64,000 nucleotides of DNA from Anagrus nilaparvatae (GCA_022575985.1 JAKSXM010000231.1:5396501-5460500); one strand, 5' to 3'; positions 22,655 to 34,569 are shown, numbered from the stretch's first letter. The notes: a model not told the origin generated them from the sequence alone. A program made the numbers and translations.

Positions 22655-24064
22655 TAGAGTGGAACTATTTTTGGACTTTCTGGAAAAGCTTTGCTCCCCG
22701 GGTTTTTTTGTGAAGTTTTAGTCATAAAAAGTTCCCAGTTCCAAGGATTTTGCTTTAGCCTTACAAAAACCCGTGCCTGTAACCACATCAATTTTCCCAT
22801 GTAAATAACATGGGAATTTTGAGTTTTTAGCTATACAAATTTTCACAAAAGCTAAAAAGCGTTTTAAAATGCTAATTTTTACTAGAAAACATACTTTTAT
22901 ATGTTGTAAAGACATACAAACCACCTTGCATTCATTACAAAGGGAATTTTGGGGCTAGAAACGCAAATTTACATTTTGGCTCAATCTAATAAAACAGGGT
23001 TTTTCGGTAATTTTCGATAAAAAGCTACAACCTCAAAAATTAACCAAAACACTTCTGGTTGGTCTACTTTTTTTGGTATAAGTGTCACCTTTCAAGCGAC
23101 GTAAGCCGTATATTTTTATCACTGTTTCTCTTAGCGCTATAGTCAATTAACCTACTGGTAATTTTTGACCCGAAATGACTAATTTTTAAGTTTATTTAAA
23201 TTGCTACCAAAATTGTAATTTTTGGCGAAATTGAGTTTTAAACTCCTTCATAATTTTTTACAAGTTTTAAGTTTCCAAAAATTTGTTACTCGTCTCCTTT
23301 CTTTAATTAGTTTTTAATATATTGTTTTTCAAAGATAATGATAAAAATTGACTTTTTTTGAAAACCCTGAAATTGGGACTCTGACTTTAAATTATCATCT
23401 ATAGTAAATATTTTATTAAAAAGTGGTGAGTAAAAAATTTTTAGAAATTTGAAGCTTGTAAAAAATTTTTAAGGCCTTTAAAACTCAATTTCGCCAAAAA
23501 TTACAATTTTGGCAGCAATTTAAATAAACTTAAAAATTGGTCATTTCGGGTCAAAAATTACCAGTAGGTTAATTGACTATAGCGTTAAGAGAAACAGTGA
23601 TTAAAATATACCGCTTACGTCGTTTGAAAGGTGACACTTATACCAAAAAAAGTAGACCAACCAAAAATGTTTTGGTTAATTTTTGAGGTTGTAGCGTTTT
23701 ATCGAAAATTCCCGAAAAACCCTGTTTTATTAGATTGAGCCAACATGTAAATTTGCGTTTCTAGCCCCAAAATTCCCTTTGAAATGAATGCAGGGTGGTT
23801 TGTATGTCTTTACAACATATAAAAGTATGTTTTCCAGTAAAAATTAGCATTTTAAAACGCTTTTTGGCTTTTGTGAAAATTTGTATAACTAAAAACTCAA
23901 AATTCCCATGTTATTTAAATGGGAAAATTGATGTGGTTACAGGCACGTGTTTTTGTAAGGCTAAAGCAAAATCCTTGGAACTGATAACTTTTTATGACCA
24001 AAACTTCACAAAAAAACCCGGGGAGCAAAGTTTTTCCACAAAGTCCAAAAATAGGTCCACCCTA
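22655..24064. mobile_element. 1.41-kb palindromic hAT-type element
   Basis: Nearly full-length palindrome: each arm is about 680 bp, and the arms meet near 23350. Termini are TAGAGTGGAACTATTTTTGG and its near-complement (TAGGGTGG at the right end). It is flanked by an 8-bp duplication ATTCACAT (22647-22654 and 24065-24072), the size hAT transposases make. Each arm encodes nearly the same short frame, MVCMSLQHIKVCF (22924-22718 minus; 23795-24097 plus), containing FCKAKAKS. The central block, ATAATGATAAAAATTGACTT and GGGACTCTGACTTTAAATTA, recurs in the palindromes at 54730-57725. The element interrupts exon two of the SAP-SWIM-YqaJ gene. Confidence 0.88.
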
Positions 24065-24402
24065 ATTCACATCTTTAAAAACTTCATCATTAGGTAATTC
24101 AAAATTCGGCTTTACTTCTACATCATCTTCAGGATTATATACAACAAAATTTTTATTTTTAACATACGCATAAAGCCTTTAAAAAAATAATTTAAATATT
24201 ATAAAATATTTTATTTATTAAAAATTTTTAAATTTCTATTCTTTTTCATCATTAATTTTTTCATTACATTTTATTAACTCGGATTTTCTTCCACTCACAC
24301 TCGCTTTTCGAAGCCGTAACTCATGTTTCAAATCTTCAACATTCCATGACCAAATATTATTGAAATCGATATTATTATTAGCCCGGGTATTAATTATTAT
24401 TA

Positions 24403-25056
24403 AAATTAAATAAATTAAAGAATGAAGTATAATAAGATATAAAAAAAGAAGTCTTTCTTACGAAAGCTAAAGATTTTATGAAGAGAAAAAATTTATATTT
24501 CATATTTTTTCTTATCTTAAAAATATTCCCTCCCGGGTTTTCCAAAATTTCCCTACCCTAAAGCCTTTGTAAATTTTTTCTTTGGTGGGTCAAAAAAGAA
24601 AAAAAAAATTAGACCTGGAAGCGATAGATGCATCATTTATCTTATCTCTAAATACTTTTTAAAAATATATCTTTGCGCATCTAATTTTTATTTATAAAAA
24701 TAAAAAAAATCTTATTTTTGTTTTCTATTTGTTTTAGAAAAACAAAAAAACGAAAGAGGTATTTTTTTATTATCTGTATATTCTTTAATTATATCCAGGC
24801 AGGTAAATTTTTTTTGATAAGATTCAAACGGTGCATAAAAAGTATTAAATTCCAAATTTTTGTTTTATACTTGTTATATGTATATTGTTATAAATATTTA
24901 TTAATATATTTTTTTTTAGTTTTATCGAATAAATTATTTAAAATTTTTAATATTGATTTAAATATTAAAACAAAATTATTCAATTAATTTTGAAAGAAAT
25001 GAGTTATTTTGGAAAATAGAAATTATTTGAAACGCATAATATATTATGTGTTAATA
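24403..25056. other. AT-rich spacer
   Basis: Very AT-rich. Open frames here are low-complexity and show no domain. It lies between the SAP exon and the 3' edge of the Gypsy relic. Nothing recognised. Confidence 0.4.
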
Positions 25057-26500
25057 CTATATTTTATAAAAGCCCGCGAGTCTAGAGGGAAAATACTTAT
25101 TCGCCCTCTGCGCTGAGTTTGTCATACAGCCATCCTCATTATCTGAAGTATTACCAGAGTACCGCTTTAAAGATCTGACGTGATCTTTGGCTATTTTATG
25201 ATTAGAGTCGAACTCTATGTTATACACGTTTGGGAAAAGTACTTCCGTAATACAGCATGGTTTAAAGAAAGGTCTTACTAATTTTGCCGAAAATATTTTA
25301 ATTTTTGAAGAGATGGGAAACTCTTTTACTCTAACTAGATCACCCACGTTAGATTGGGCTTTCTTACGGCCTTTGTTATAATGTTTAGGCCTAGCCGAGG
25401 CTTTAAACAAAAATCTTTTTATCAGTTCATGATAGGTTTCAAGCCGTGTCATGCGGTCCCCCCATTTATTTGGGTCAGAGTTGACATTTTGGCGACGTGG
25501 AATGTCGGCTAGCTGTGACGAAAATTCAGGTACGGGATTTCTACCATAATTGAAGAAAAACGGCGAGAAACGAGCCGAATTGTGTAACGAATTGTTGATG
25601 GCGAAGCTAAATTCCGAAAGATTATCGTCCCACATTCTATGGTCGTCTTTTAGGAAGGACCATATCATGGTTTTGACCTAGCTATTCAGGCGCTGCATGG
25701 CGTTCCCCTGTGCGTGATAAGCTGGTATTGTAGAGTGTTTTATGCCATAGCTTTCGAGACAGCTGTCAATATACTTATTTAGTATTATTTGTACCATTAT
25801 CCGTATGCACCGTGGAAGGAAATCCATATACCGCAAATACGTCTTATTCAAGGACCTTCCAGATACGGGGACCATCAGCTACCCTTAGAGGCCTGATAAT
25901 GACAAATTTTGTGAACAGGTCCTAAACAACTAGGACATACTGGAACCTATTTTTAGTTAAAGGTAATGGGCCCATTATATCCGTAGCTATAATACTCCAG
26001 GGTTCATTTTGTTCCCGTAACCCATAAGTCCAGTAGGACCAGTTCTCGGCACTTTACTTTTCTGGCAGATTTCGCAATTTTCTACTTATCGCGCTACATT
26101 AACGGTCATGCCAGTAATAATGCCTTTAAGCGAGTTCTAAAGTTTTATCACGACCTAAGTGACCAGACTGTGGAGGATCATGACATTCAGAGATTGTATC
26201 TCTTGTCCTTTCATGTAGTAAGACAAGTATCCAACTGTCCAGATCTTTCATAAGTGGGTCTATTTAGGGATGCGGCTTATGAAAGTATAACTTATTATCT
26301 TTTAGTTGCCAGTCTGGGTGTTTGTCAGGGTGGGATTTGAATAAAATCATTTTATTCTGATACCAAGGATCCTGAATGGGGTTATCATCCAAAGAAGCAA
26401 CCTGATCTTCAAAAGCTCGAGAGAGGGCATCGGGTACATGATGTACCGCTCCGGCTCTAGTCGCTAAGACTACATTATCAATAATATTCTGGTTTGGAAT
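25057..26500 (-). pseudogene. Gypsy-type pol relic: RNase H tail, zinc-binding domain, integrase
   Basis: Minus-strand translation in order: end of RNase H (RAGAVHHVPDALSRAFEDQV, about 26470-26400), an H2C2-type zinc-binding region (CHDPPQSGHLGRDKTLE), the start of the integrase core (ATDIMGPLPLTKNRFQYVLV), HTDNGTN and AYHAQGNAM, and an intact-looking C-terminal frame 25668-25057 (203 residues) with WSFLKDDHRMWDDNL, FFFNYGRNP and the GDLVRVK box. Several stops and frame changes upstream, so not functional. No LTR was found at either edge. Integrase joins element cDNA to host DNA. Order and motifs place it in Ty3/Gypsy. Confidence 0.85.
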
Positions 26501-27140
26501 TTATTGATAGAAAATATCTCACTTGTCTATTTATCTACAGTAGCAATTAATTAGGAGGTTTCAGTCAAGGAGCATTTCTTCGGCAAGGTAAAAAAGACGA
26601 TATTTCATTTTATACGCTAATGTGCTCCGCGACGATTAATTAGGTAATTTATAGGATGCAGCTAAATTTTTGCATACGGAAAGACGCCCTTATTCATGCT
26701 CACCCTTTTTCCTTTTATTTTTACGGTTTTCTTCTATATATCTTCTTGTTAAATTCAACCCTTTTATTTTGGTAAATTAATTATTTCCGGTTTAAGAACC
26801 CGTAGCGCTTAACGTTTATTTTGTAATTTTAAGTCCAAATTATTATTTAATATTATCTTTTATTTTATTAGATCAAATAAATATTCATTGTTCATCAATT
26901 ACGCATTTTTTTAGTTATTCAGCGCCCCTTTACATATTTTATTTTCAGAAAATAAACATTCATTTTTATCTTACTCAAGCATATCATTATTAATCCGAAA
27001 TCCATAATATATTAATATTTATTATTAGAATACATTATTAATATAAAAGTTTCAAGAAAAATATAATTCATATGATATACATTTTCAAATTTTAATTATT
27101 ACTGTTACAATATAGAAGTAAATTATTTAATTATTATTAT
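26501..27140. other. AT-rich spacer
   Basis: AT-rich DNA with a loose repeat of ATTAATTAGG at about 26545 and 26635. No gene or clear element was recognised. Confidence 0.4.
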
Positions 27141-28361
27141 TTATATAACATAATAAAAACGTAAGATCTTAAATTTAAGAGTCACAAAGATACATACAGT
27201 ACATACGTACATTTCTGATGAACCTATACTATTTACAGAGTTGTTACGTAAATATGCTACCGCATTATTATGTTTGTCAATTAAAATGTGCCGTTTTATT
27301 CCACTCTCGGGGTAATGATGCTTGCAAACCTTGCAGTACACTCTATCCTCTTTTGCATGAACGTTAGCTTGGTGTATTTTTAAATGAGCCAGACTAGGAG
27401 GAATAACTGGACAATTTGAGCAGGCAAAAGGACGATGAATTTTGTGAATATATTCTATATCAGCTATCAAAATTTGGGGCTACACAGTGAGGATATTTAC
27501 ATGTGACTCGGAAGTTTATTTGTAGCGAGAGCTCAAGGATATTTTTTAGTTCTAAGGGTTGCCGCCCACAAACGCCAGGAGGGCGGGCAAAGGTAATGAT
27601 CGATTAACAATGTGCCAGTATTACGGGTAGCATACACCTAGACTTGACAGCAACATAATCTGGACTAAAATATGCATACCCTACGCCTTTTGTGATAAAT
27701 ACAGCCTCACCTCGAAGTTGTAAGAATTTATAATATTTCATATCATATTTATTAAGAAAGTCTTTACTCGGAAATACCCCTGGCGTGTGTAAGGCAGCTA
27801 TCACACAAGAACAGAAATAACATAGCTGACCGTCTATACAGCCATCGTCATGGCATTGGGCACCCTTAAGTTGTAAGCCATGCTAAATTTCTATGAGCAA
27901 TTTTATCGAATTTTTAGGCAATATATTTAGGCAATTTTTAGGTTCCGGTTCTGTGCGTAACATAAAAAAACCACCAGTTGCCAAGAAACTCCATTGGGAT
28001 GTATTGATTCCATTAAAAAGGAAATTTTTATTTTGCAAAAAATTTTTATTTGGTTAGCAAAAGTTTGAGAATTATGTTTTATTATATTACTATTAAGAGT
28101 ACCCTCAATCGCAGAACGCAATATATCAGCAAAGGGGTGTACGCGATGAAAATCTAATCTTGCTTCCATGTAAGGAAGGTTCTGATCGTATACAGAGCTA
28201 TATATGCGATTATCTTTAATTCTTCGATCACGTTCAGCTTGACGAAATTCCAAAGCGTCAGACTCCGATGGAATATTAAAACCTGGAAAATCCTCCAAAA
28301 AATTGATCAGATCTTCTTTAGCGTGTGCAGAAAATTCACTTCTAAAATACCTGGGAGGCAT
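27141..28361 (-). pseudogene. Unidentified cysteine-rich gene relic
   Basis: Three minus-strand frames appear to belong together: 28361-27927 (MPPRYFRSEFSAHAKEDLIN, charged, with DFHRVHPFADILRSAIEGTL), a block extending 27804-27604 upstream into CHDDGCIDGQLCYFCSC and then HTPGVFPSKDFLNKYDMKYY, and 27470-27141 with two C2H2-like fingers (FACSNCPVIPPSLAHLKIH and VYCKVCKHHYPESGIKRH). Frameshifts and stops separate them. Cysteine and histidine clusters suggest nucleic-acid binding. I do not recognise the family. A transposon-encoded or virus-derived protein is possible. Codon content looks real compared with the AT-rich flanks. Confidence 0.45.
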
Positions 28362-29711
28362 ACTAACGAGACTTTCCTCAAAGAAAGCATCAGATGCAAA
28401 ATTTCAAAAATAATTAGATAATCTAATTAAGTGTAGGTCAAGAGGTAGATCCATTACAGCACCCTCAAATTGATAATAGCAAAATTGTAATAAAAACAGA
28501 ATGCTTTCAGTAATATTGAACTTACAAGGATAGCAGACTCCCGTTGCAATATTTCACTTTCCATTATTATAAAATCTGGTATATCCTCAATCCTAACATT
28601 TCTTCATTTTATTCAATATAGTAGTGCTACCCTAAAAATTATAAGTCATTGTAATAAATAAAGTAGATAACCAATTACTTTGTAGTAACGAGTAAGAATA
28701 TAAATAAGTAATTTCGTCAATAAATAATAATAACTTTTTTTTTAATGTAGTAGAGTAACTGTACTAGAAGTTTGCAAACTTTTGATAACAGAAATTAATA
28801 AAAGTTATAAAATATCAAACTTTAAGTATTAAAAATATAAGAAAAAGTAATATAATAAAATTTGAAAATAAAGCAAAAAATAAAACCGGTTTTTAAAGTT
28901 TACTTTTAAAATTTTGTGAAAAATCGATGCTACTTACTTTTTTACTTTATTTTTTAAATTTTTATTTATTTTTAAATAGTATTTACATTATAGAATTTAT
29001 GGGAAACAATATGTATTAAGAATATAGAAACAATCTTGAAAACAAAAAACGTGTCGTTTGTGATTTTAGACAGTACTTGTAACCATTTTTTGCCGAAAAA
29101 TTATATAGAAAGTTTAACAAACCGGACCAAATTTTTCCGTAATTTAGGAAAAAAATGGACTTATGGATAAAGAATTACACATTATGAAAAATTTGCGCAA
29201 ATAATGTAATGTATTAATAATTCTTTTCTCTCAAAAATATGTTAATTATGATAAGCGTTAACAAAAAGTGATTTTTTAGGTTGCTGGTCAAATGGATAAA
29301 TCGGATAAACCTGCCATTAGGCTCTACTTGGTACTCTTTAATGCGAAACAGTTTATAGCTGAAATATCTAGATGGGGAAAGAAGTATCACGGTAACTGGT
29401 TCTTTATATCTACTTTGGAATACAATACATTTCGAAATAACAGATCCAGGCATAAGGGTCTTGCTCAACATTGAACCCAATTGTCAATAATTGAATCTAA
29501 TTTATTTCCATATGTATATAATAAATTTCAAGAATTGGTTTCGCTACGGTTTACATCTAATTGTTTTATTTAACAATTAGATAATAATTTCCTTATTAAA
29601 TAAAAGGAATAAATTATTTTAAAGAATTCAACATATTATAATTTTTTCAAAGAGTTTCTAACATTTATAAATATTTAAATTGGATATTTTATTATTTTTA
29701 AGTTTAAAATT
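28362..29711. other. AT-rich spacer with an unassigned open stretch
   Basis: Mostly AT-rich. At 29214-29480 both strands are open for 60-88 codons and base composition is less biased, so a fragment of some coding element may lie here, but no motif was recognised. Nothing else seen. Confidence 0.35.
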
Positions 29712-29802
29712 TTAAAAAGATATTGTTGCATCAATTGACCATTTTGACAGTACTGGGTTGAAATAAATTTTTTTGTCAATTGATGCAACAATATCTTTTT
29801 AA
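29712..29802. repeat. Perfect 28-bp inverted repeat (hairpin)
   Basis: TTAAAAAGATATTGTTGCAT and the eight bases after it (29712-29739) are repeated as an exact reverse complement at 29775-29802 with a 35-base loop. A transcript would form a perfect stem. It may be a tiny MITE or a small-RNA-like hairpin. No flanking duplication is obvious. Confidence 0.7.
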
Positions 29803-30489
29803 TATTAAACTATATATGGGTGATATATTGAATACTATTCATGATAATTTAAAATTTTAATTTATAATTTTAAATATTGCTGAATAATCAAAAAGTCACT
29901 TTTTTGAAAACTGTAAAAAATTTGAAAAAATAAACAAAAGAAAATTATTTTGTTTTTTTCAATAAAAACTAACCTTATTAAGTTAATATTAATATTTTAA
30001 TTTTTTCAGTTCGCCATCTTGGAAATTTCGTAATATATTTTTGTGTTAAAAATTTAATATCTGCAAGAGATGAAAGAATATTATTATTTTTCTTCTAAAT
30101 AATAAATTACCTTACTTCATATGAAATACTAACCTTTATATGATTCGTAATTTATGTTAAAAAGTTAAATATATTAGATTTGGAATTAAATAAAAAAATA
30201 TCTATTTCCACGCATTTAATTTGCAATAATTTAATAAACATCTAAAACAAAAGTAAATTCAATTAATTGCTTTATAAGTTTAATGAGCATTATTCGCTTT
30301 AAGATTCTTATTTTATTTCTATTTTATCTTTAAATTTAGAATTACTTAATTTTTGTGAATAAATAAACTTTACAAAAAATGGCTATATTTCATTAAATTT
30401 AAATTGTAAAGCAGCTTCATCTCCTGAAAAAATATTTTAAATCAGAAATTGAAAGAAAATTGAATAGGTTCTAATAACAAATTTATATT
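29803..30489. other. AT-rich spacer
   Basis: Very AT-rich, no coding or repeat structure recognised. Confidence 0.4.
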
Positions 30490-33000
30490 TTATTATATTC
30501 ATTGCTCTTTGAGTTGAAATTTTCCATACTTAAACTCAGAGTTGGATTTAAAACGAGTGCCACGTCGATCATATAATCTGCTATAACAGCATCCATAACC
30601 AAAACTTCTTTATAGAACATTAATTTTTCGTGAGCTTCACTCAACTTCGTTGTAAATAAAAATTATAATTATTTCTAACAGAAAATTACTTTTTTTACTT
30701 ACCTTATGAAAATTTCTGCCAATTTCGTCGTTGATCTGTCCTTCCAACGATTTTCAATCTTTCTTTGATTGGTTTACACAGCTTCTATGATTTCCATAGC
30801 CTCCAAGATAATTCTGGTTAAAACGTCTTAACGTAACAGTAATAATCGCGCAATTGGGACTCACCCCACGGATTCTTTGTTTGCTCTGCTTTGTAACTAA
30901 AACCAATCCAAAGGTCTATATTTATGTTACGTAATTATTAAAATATTATAACACGTGCGTCTGATTAATTGGCATGCATTTACTTAACATGTAATCCGCT
31001 AATTTAGCATCCGTTTCTAAATCCTTGCAATCCTTTAATTGAAAAATTATTTTGAACCTAGAAAGAATAATATTCTCGAGTTTAATAGATGGCTTCTTTT
31101 CATTAACAAATATTCTACCCAATGGATTCATTACTGCAAGAACGAAACAGTTACTTATCATGGAATTTACGATACCCGCCTTAGCTATTGAAATTGTCTG
31201 CTGTTCCTTCAAGTAAAACTGCTAGGCAAGGTTTATTTAATTCATTTATTTAATTCATTTATACAACATACTCCTCCACTGACTAAAAAAATTTTGAATC
31301 ATTACTACCAAATAGATTTTAATTATTGAAAATGAGAAAAGATAGAACTTTGATAGCTGCAGCAGTTAAGCCAGCAGTAGAACTACCAATACCTGTTGTG
31401 TTTATTGAACGCTTAGCTAATTTTCCAGTGACTTTCAGTAGCTCGGATTTATCCGTTCCTGGATCACAACATATAAGCAAATGAATATTTCCTCTTATTT
31501 AGCTTGTCGAACTTTGCTTAGGAACTCCTCCAAAAATGGGACTAGGCAACGCCAAGTTTCACGTCTAACAAACGACATAGCTGAAAACAGCGATTTTAGA
31601 ATTATTTTTGACGTAGTTTTGAATATTTTCTTATACCTCAAACCATCGCTTATTGACTGAAATTGCATAAGCAATAAGTGAATTATGGGTCGATACAAAT
31701 TGGATTCCCCATGGCGCATATTTATGCTTTTCAAATTTATAAATTAAAGGAAATTAATAACTACTTTCGGGCAAATATTATTAAGAATGATGTTTCTACC
31801 GTACAAAGGTTGTTGGGAGTTTTTAGTCCAGAAACTATTAGCAAATTGATTTACCGACAATTCATAATTTGAGGATTCTTTATTCCTATTTATTTAAATC
31901 ACACTGTTTACGATGAATGTTAATTCCGCAAAATTTCTTTCAGTAAAAGAGATTTCCTTAATATTATATATCTGGTATCCACTGGAAATTAATTAAATAT
32001 TACAAGGTCAAATTTCTTGGAGCTTATTTTTCATATAAAATACATTACGTAATTGCGATTATTTCACCGGGTGAGCAATTATCGACAAGATCCTCGGTCA
32101 ATATGGCCGTTGCAACTTCAATAACTTCTGAATGGCGTTCTACATCAATTTGATTTGGCTTCAAAAAAAATATGATATTGATCAAAATTTATCTAAAATT
32201 AAAATAAAAAATAAATTTTTACCTTTATTTTTATTCCTTGATAATCTATGTACTCTTTTGTGACGTCATCAACATTTGATTAGAGTAAACTTTTCCTGCA
32301 GGACTCGTATACTTTTAAGGTTACTAATTTTCCTGTCCCCAGAAAAACTAGTAAAATTAAAAAACATAGATAATTTATGAAATATAGCAATACGAATCAG
32401 TATTATGATCAAACCTCCACATTGTTCAGGTATTTACATTTGATGCATACTTTTCTTCCTAACATTTATTGGGAGAGGATCACTAACACCAACTACAGAT
32501 CCACTTATTGATACAAATTCACCGATGCCAACATTTCTACTGAAAATGGTCAACCAATCACGCCTACTGTAACCAAAAGTAGAAAATAACCATACATTCA
32601 CTATTTTTGATTATAAACTCATAAACATGCCTTTGAATTCACAATTCCTTTAACAGTAGAATTTATAAATTTTTGACTTTCCACTATAGCCTTATTAAAA
32701 TTCTTAATCATTAAGGCTGGGTTACTAAGCAAATCAGTTGCAATGGTTTTAAAATACTCAAAACGAGAAATAAAGCTAAAATACAATAAAGTAAATAATT
32801 AATTTTATTAAGAAGTAACTCATCATTTGCCGTTGACCAAATTTTTACAAATATTAATACATTTGCACTTTGGAATCCTCTATCTTTTTCAATATCAGTA
32901 ACATGTGCGTTTGGTATTTATGGTATTTTCCATCTCATCTGTTAACCTATAAACGGTAGATAGGCTCATATCGTTAGGGTTTTAAGTTTATATCAAATGT
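30490..33000 (-). pseudogene. MCM8/9-type minichromosome maintenance helicase pseudogene
   Basis: Minus-strand blocks in gene order: N-terminal helical part (EYFKTIATDLLSNPALMIKN, about 32770-32640), OB-fold (NVGIGEFVSISGSVVGVSDP) with a zinc-binding VCIKCKY after a frame slip, AILTEDLVDNCSPGE, PIFGGVPKQ then a stop, a P-loop (CDPGTDKSELL where MCMs have GDPGTGKSQ), TTGIGSSTAGLTAAA, then EQQTISIAKAGIV with ILSRFKIIF (31212-30946) and, further on, NPWGESQLRDYYCYVKTF and LSEAHEKLMFYKEVLVMDAV (about 30640-30580). TTGIGS is characteristic of MCM9 in my recollection. The Walker B region (DEFDKM) is absent, the P-loop is mutated, and stops are frequent. A GTAAGT donor near 30702 is kept, so this is an unprocessed relic. 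MCM8/MCM9 act in homologous recombination. Confidence 0.75.
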
Positions 33001-33125
33001 ATTTATGCTTCCGTCTTCGTTGAAATTAATGTGACATAAATACTCTCCATTTTCTTTATTTACTTTATAGTATTCAGCTGTGAAGGGAAATAGTGGAAAA
33101 TAAGGAAAATAACTGGGTGATGATT

Positions 33126-33300
33126 AACTGTAATTGTATTTATTTAACGGCTTATAGCCAGTGTCTTGGTCAGGCAGGAGATACAGACGATCTGCCGCTG
33201 ACCATGAACGTTAATTCTAAGTGAGGCGCGCACACACACATATATACATACCGATATTTGAATTATATACATTCTACGACATTTCCACCCACCACATTTT
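33126..33300 (-). repeat. LTR retrotransposon 3' end or solo LTR
   Basis: On the minus strand, the purine tract GGTGGGTGGAA (33282-33293) is followed by TGTCGTAGAATG and a (TG)n stretch, the same layout as the 3' end of the element at 10056-12869. The rest of the LTR is diverged (CGGCAGATCGTCTGTATCTC). No second LTR was found nearby. The far boundary is approximate. Confidence 0.55.
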
Positions 33301-33421
33301 AATGGATTCAAAATGTCTATAAATTATCAACAAAAAAAAAATTAAAAATAAACAATATGTGGTGAAAGCAAATGTTGCTTACAATTTATACAAAAGACAT
33401 AGAAAATTTTAAAATATTATT

Positions 33422-33968
33422 GAGTGATTCTTAGTGAATTCAGCAAAACTTTCCAGGTCGGGTCGCTGAAACCTGCTAAAAAGTTTTTTTTGCCAATTAC
33501 CTATCCAAAAGGACTATGTCCCCAAAATTTAGCCCTTAATATTGAAAACTAAGCCCAGGGCGAATTTTTGGAAAAAAACACGTTTTCATCTTTCCTCAGC
33601 CGCTCATTCTTCTTTTATATGCCATTCCTTCTGGAAACTATTAAAAATTATGAAAAAAGAGGTACTAAAATTTCCTCATGAATCTAGTCCTGCCATTAGT
33701 TTTTGAAAATTCCTACACGGGGAGCCGTAAAATCGATAAATTCACAGTGTATTTTACGGAAGCTACACAAAGTCGGATTTTCATCATTTTCAACAGTTTT
33801 TCTGAATTTTCCCGCACTAAATGATCTCTTACTTTATTTCACTTTTCAATATTAAGCGCTAAATTTTGGGGACATAGTAATTTGGATAAGTAATTGGCAA
33901 AAAAAACTTTTTAGCAGGTTTCAGCGACCCGACCTGGAAAGTTTTTCTGAATTCACTAAGAATCACTC
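33422..33968. mobile_element. Palindromic MITE, 547 bp
   Basis: Inverted arms of about 135 bp begin GAGTGATTCTTAGTGAATTC and include GGTCGGGTCGCTGAAACC; both arms contain an ATTTTGGGGACATAG-like block. Possible target duplication TATT at 33418-33421 and 33969-33972. No coding capacity. Confidence 0.75.
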
Positions 33969-33972
33969 TATT

Positions 33973-34569
33973 GTTAATAATTAAACATTTCTTTTTTTTT
34001 TAATTAGAAACAATATTTAAAAAAATTTATTCATAAAATAATAAAATTTCATTTAATTATAAAATTTTAGGTAAACATATTAACATGCAACATATTTACA
34101 AAATTTAGTCACAAATATAAGGCACATGCAAATAAGCCTTAGAATTTTAAGGGTAGTTTCAGAGGTACTTTGGGTTTTAATAGGGGCAGTTTTTATTCTT
34201 CTACTTTAAATTCATGAAAATTCGCAATTTTTAATGTTTATAAAAGTTATAAAAGTGATTGGCAAATAATTTTTGCAAAAAATGAATGTTATAAAAAAAC
34301 TCTTATTTAGGGGTAGTTTTAAGTACTAAGGGGTGAGAATTCAAATAATCAGAAATTCTTGTCATACTTTTCGGTAAATACACATTTTTAGGAACTGAAT
34401 GCCGCAAAGAGCATCGAAATTCATTACAACCTCGCTTGAGGCTAATTTTTTGCCGCTTTTTTATTTTCTGAATCAGTGTGCACCGGTTGCAATATTTTCA
34501 GATATTAGTACTTTCATGGAATTAAATGTGGTATTACACCCAAACTTTTCTGGAAAATTTATATACACT
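33973..34569. other. AT-rich spacer with repeat fragments
   Basis: No gene recognised. GGGGCAGTTTTTATT and GGGGTAGTTTTAAG near 34180 and 34312 resemble blocks of the palindrome at 37509-38034, so a diverged relative may lie here. Confidence 0.35.

Larger units (their letters stand above)
17243..24402 (-). pseudogene. SAP-SWIM-YqaJ exonuclease-like gene, broken
   Basis: Minus-strand gene in pieces: a SAP domain exon (about 24402-24245; WSWNVEDLKHELRLRKASVS), a second exon (24176 to about 22630; LYAYVKNKNFVVYNPEDD), a SWIM zinc-finger exon (22256 to about 21803), and the YqaJ exon (about 18094-17243). Proteins joining SAP, SWIM and YqaJ-type nuclease domains are known from some animals; their role is unclear. 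Three lesions are visible: a 1.41-kb palindromic element inside exon two (22655-24064, with an 8-bp target duplication across which the frame continues), a one-base deletion near 21931 in the SWIM exon, and an R1 element (19198-21636) between the SWIM and YqaJ exons. The exon 1-2 junction does not resolve cleanly. It could itself descend from a virus-like or mobile nuclease gene. Confidence 0.75.

Noticed and set aside
30490..33000. Functional MCM gene with small exons
   Set aside because: Walker B is missing, the P-loop lysine context is altered and stops fall within conserved blocks.
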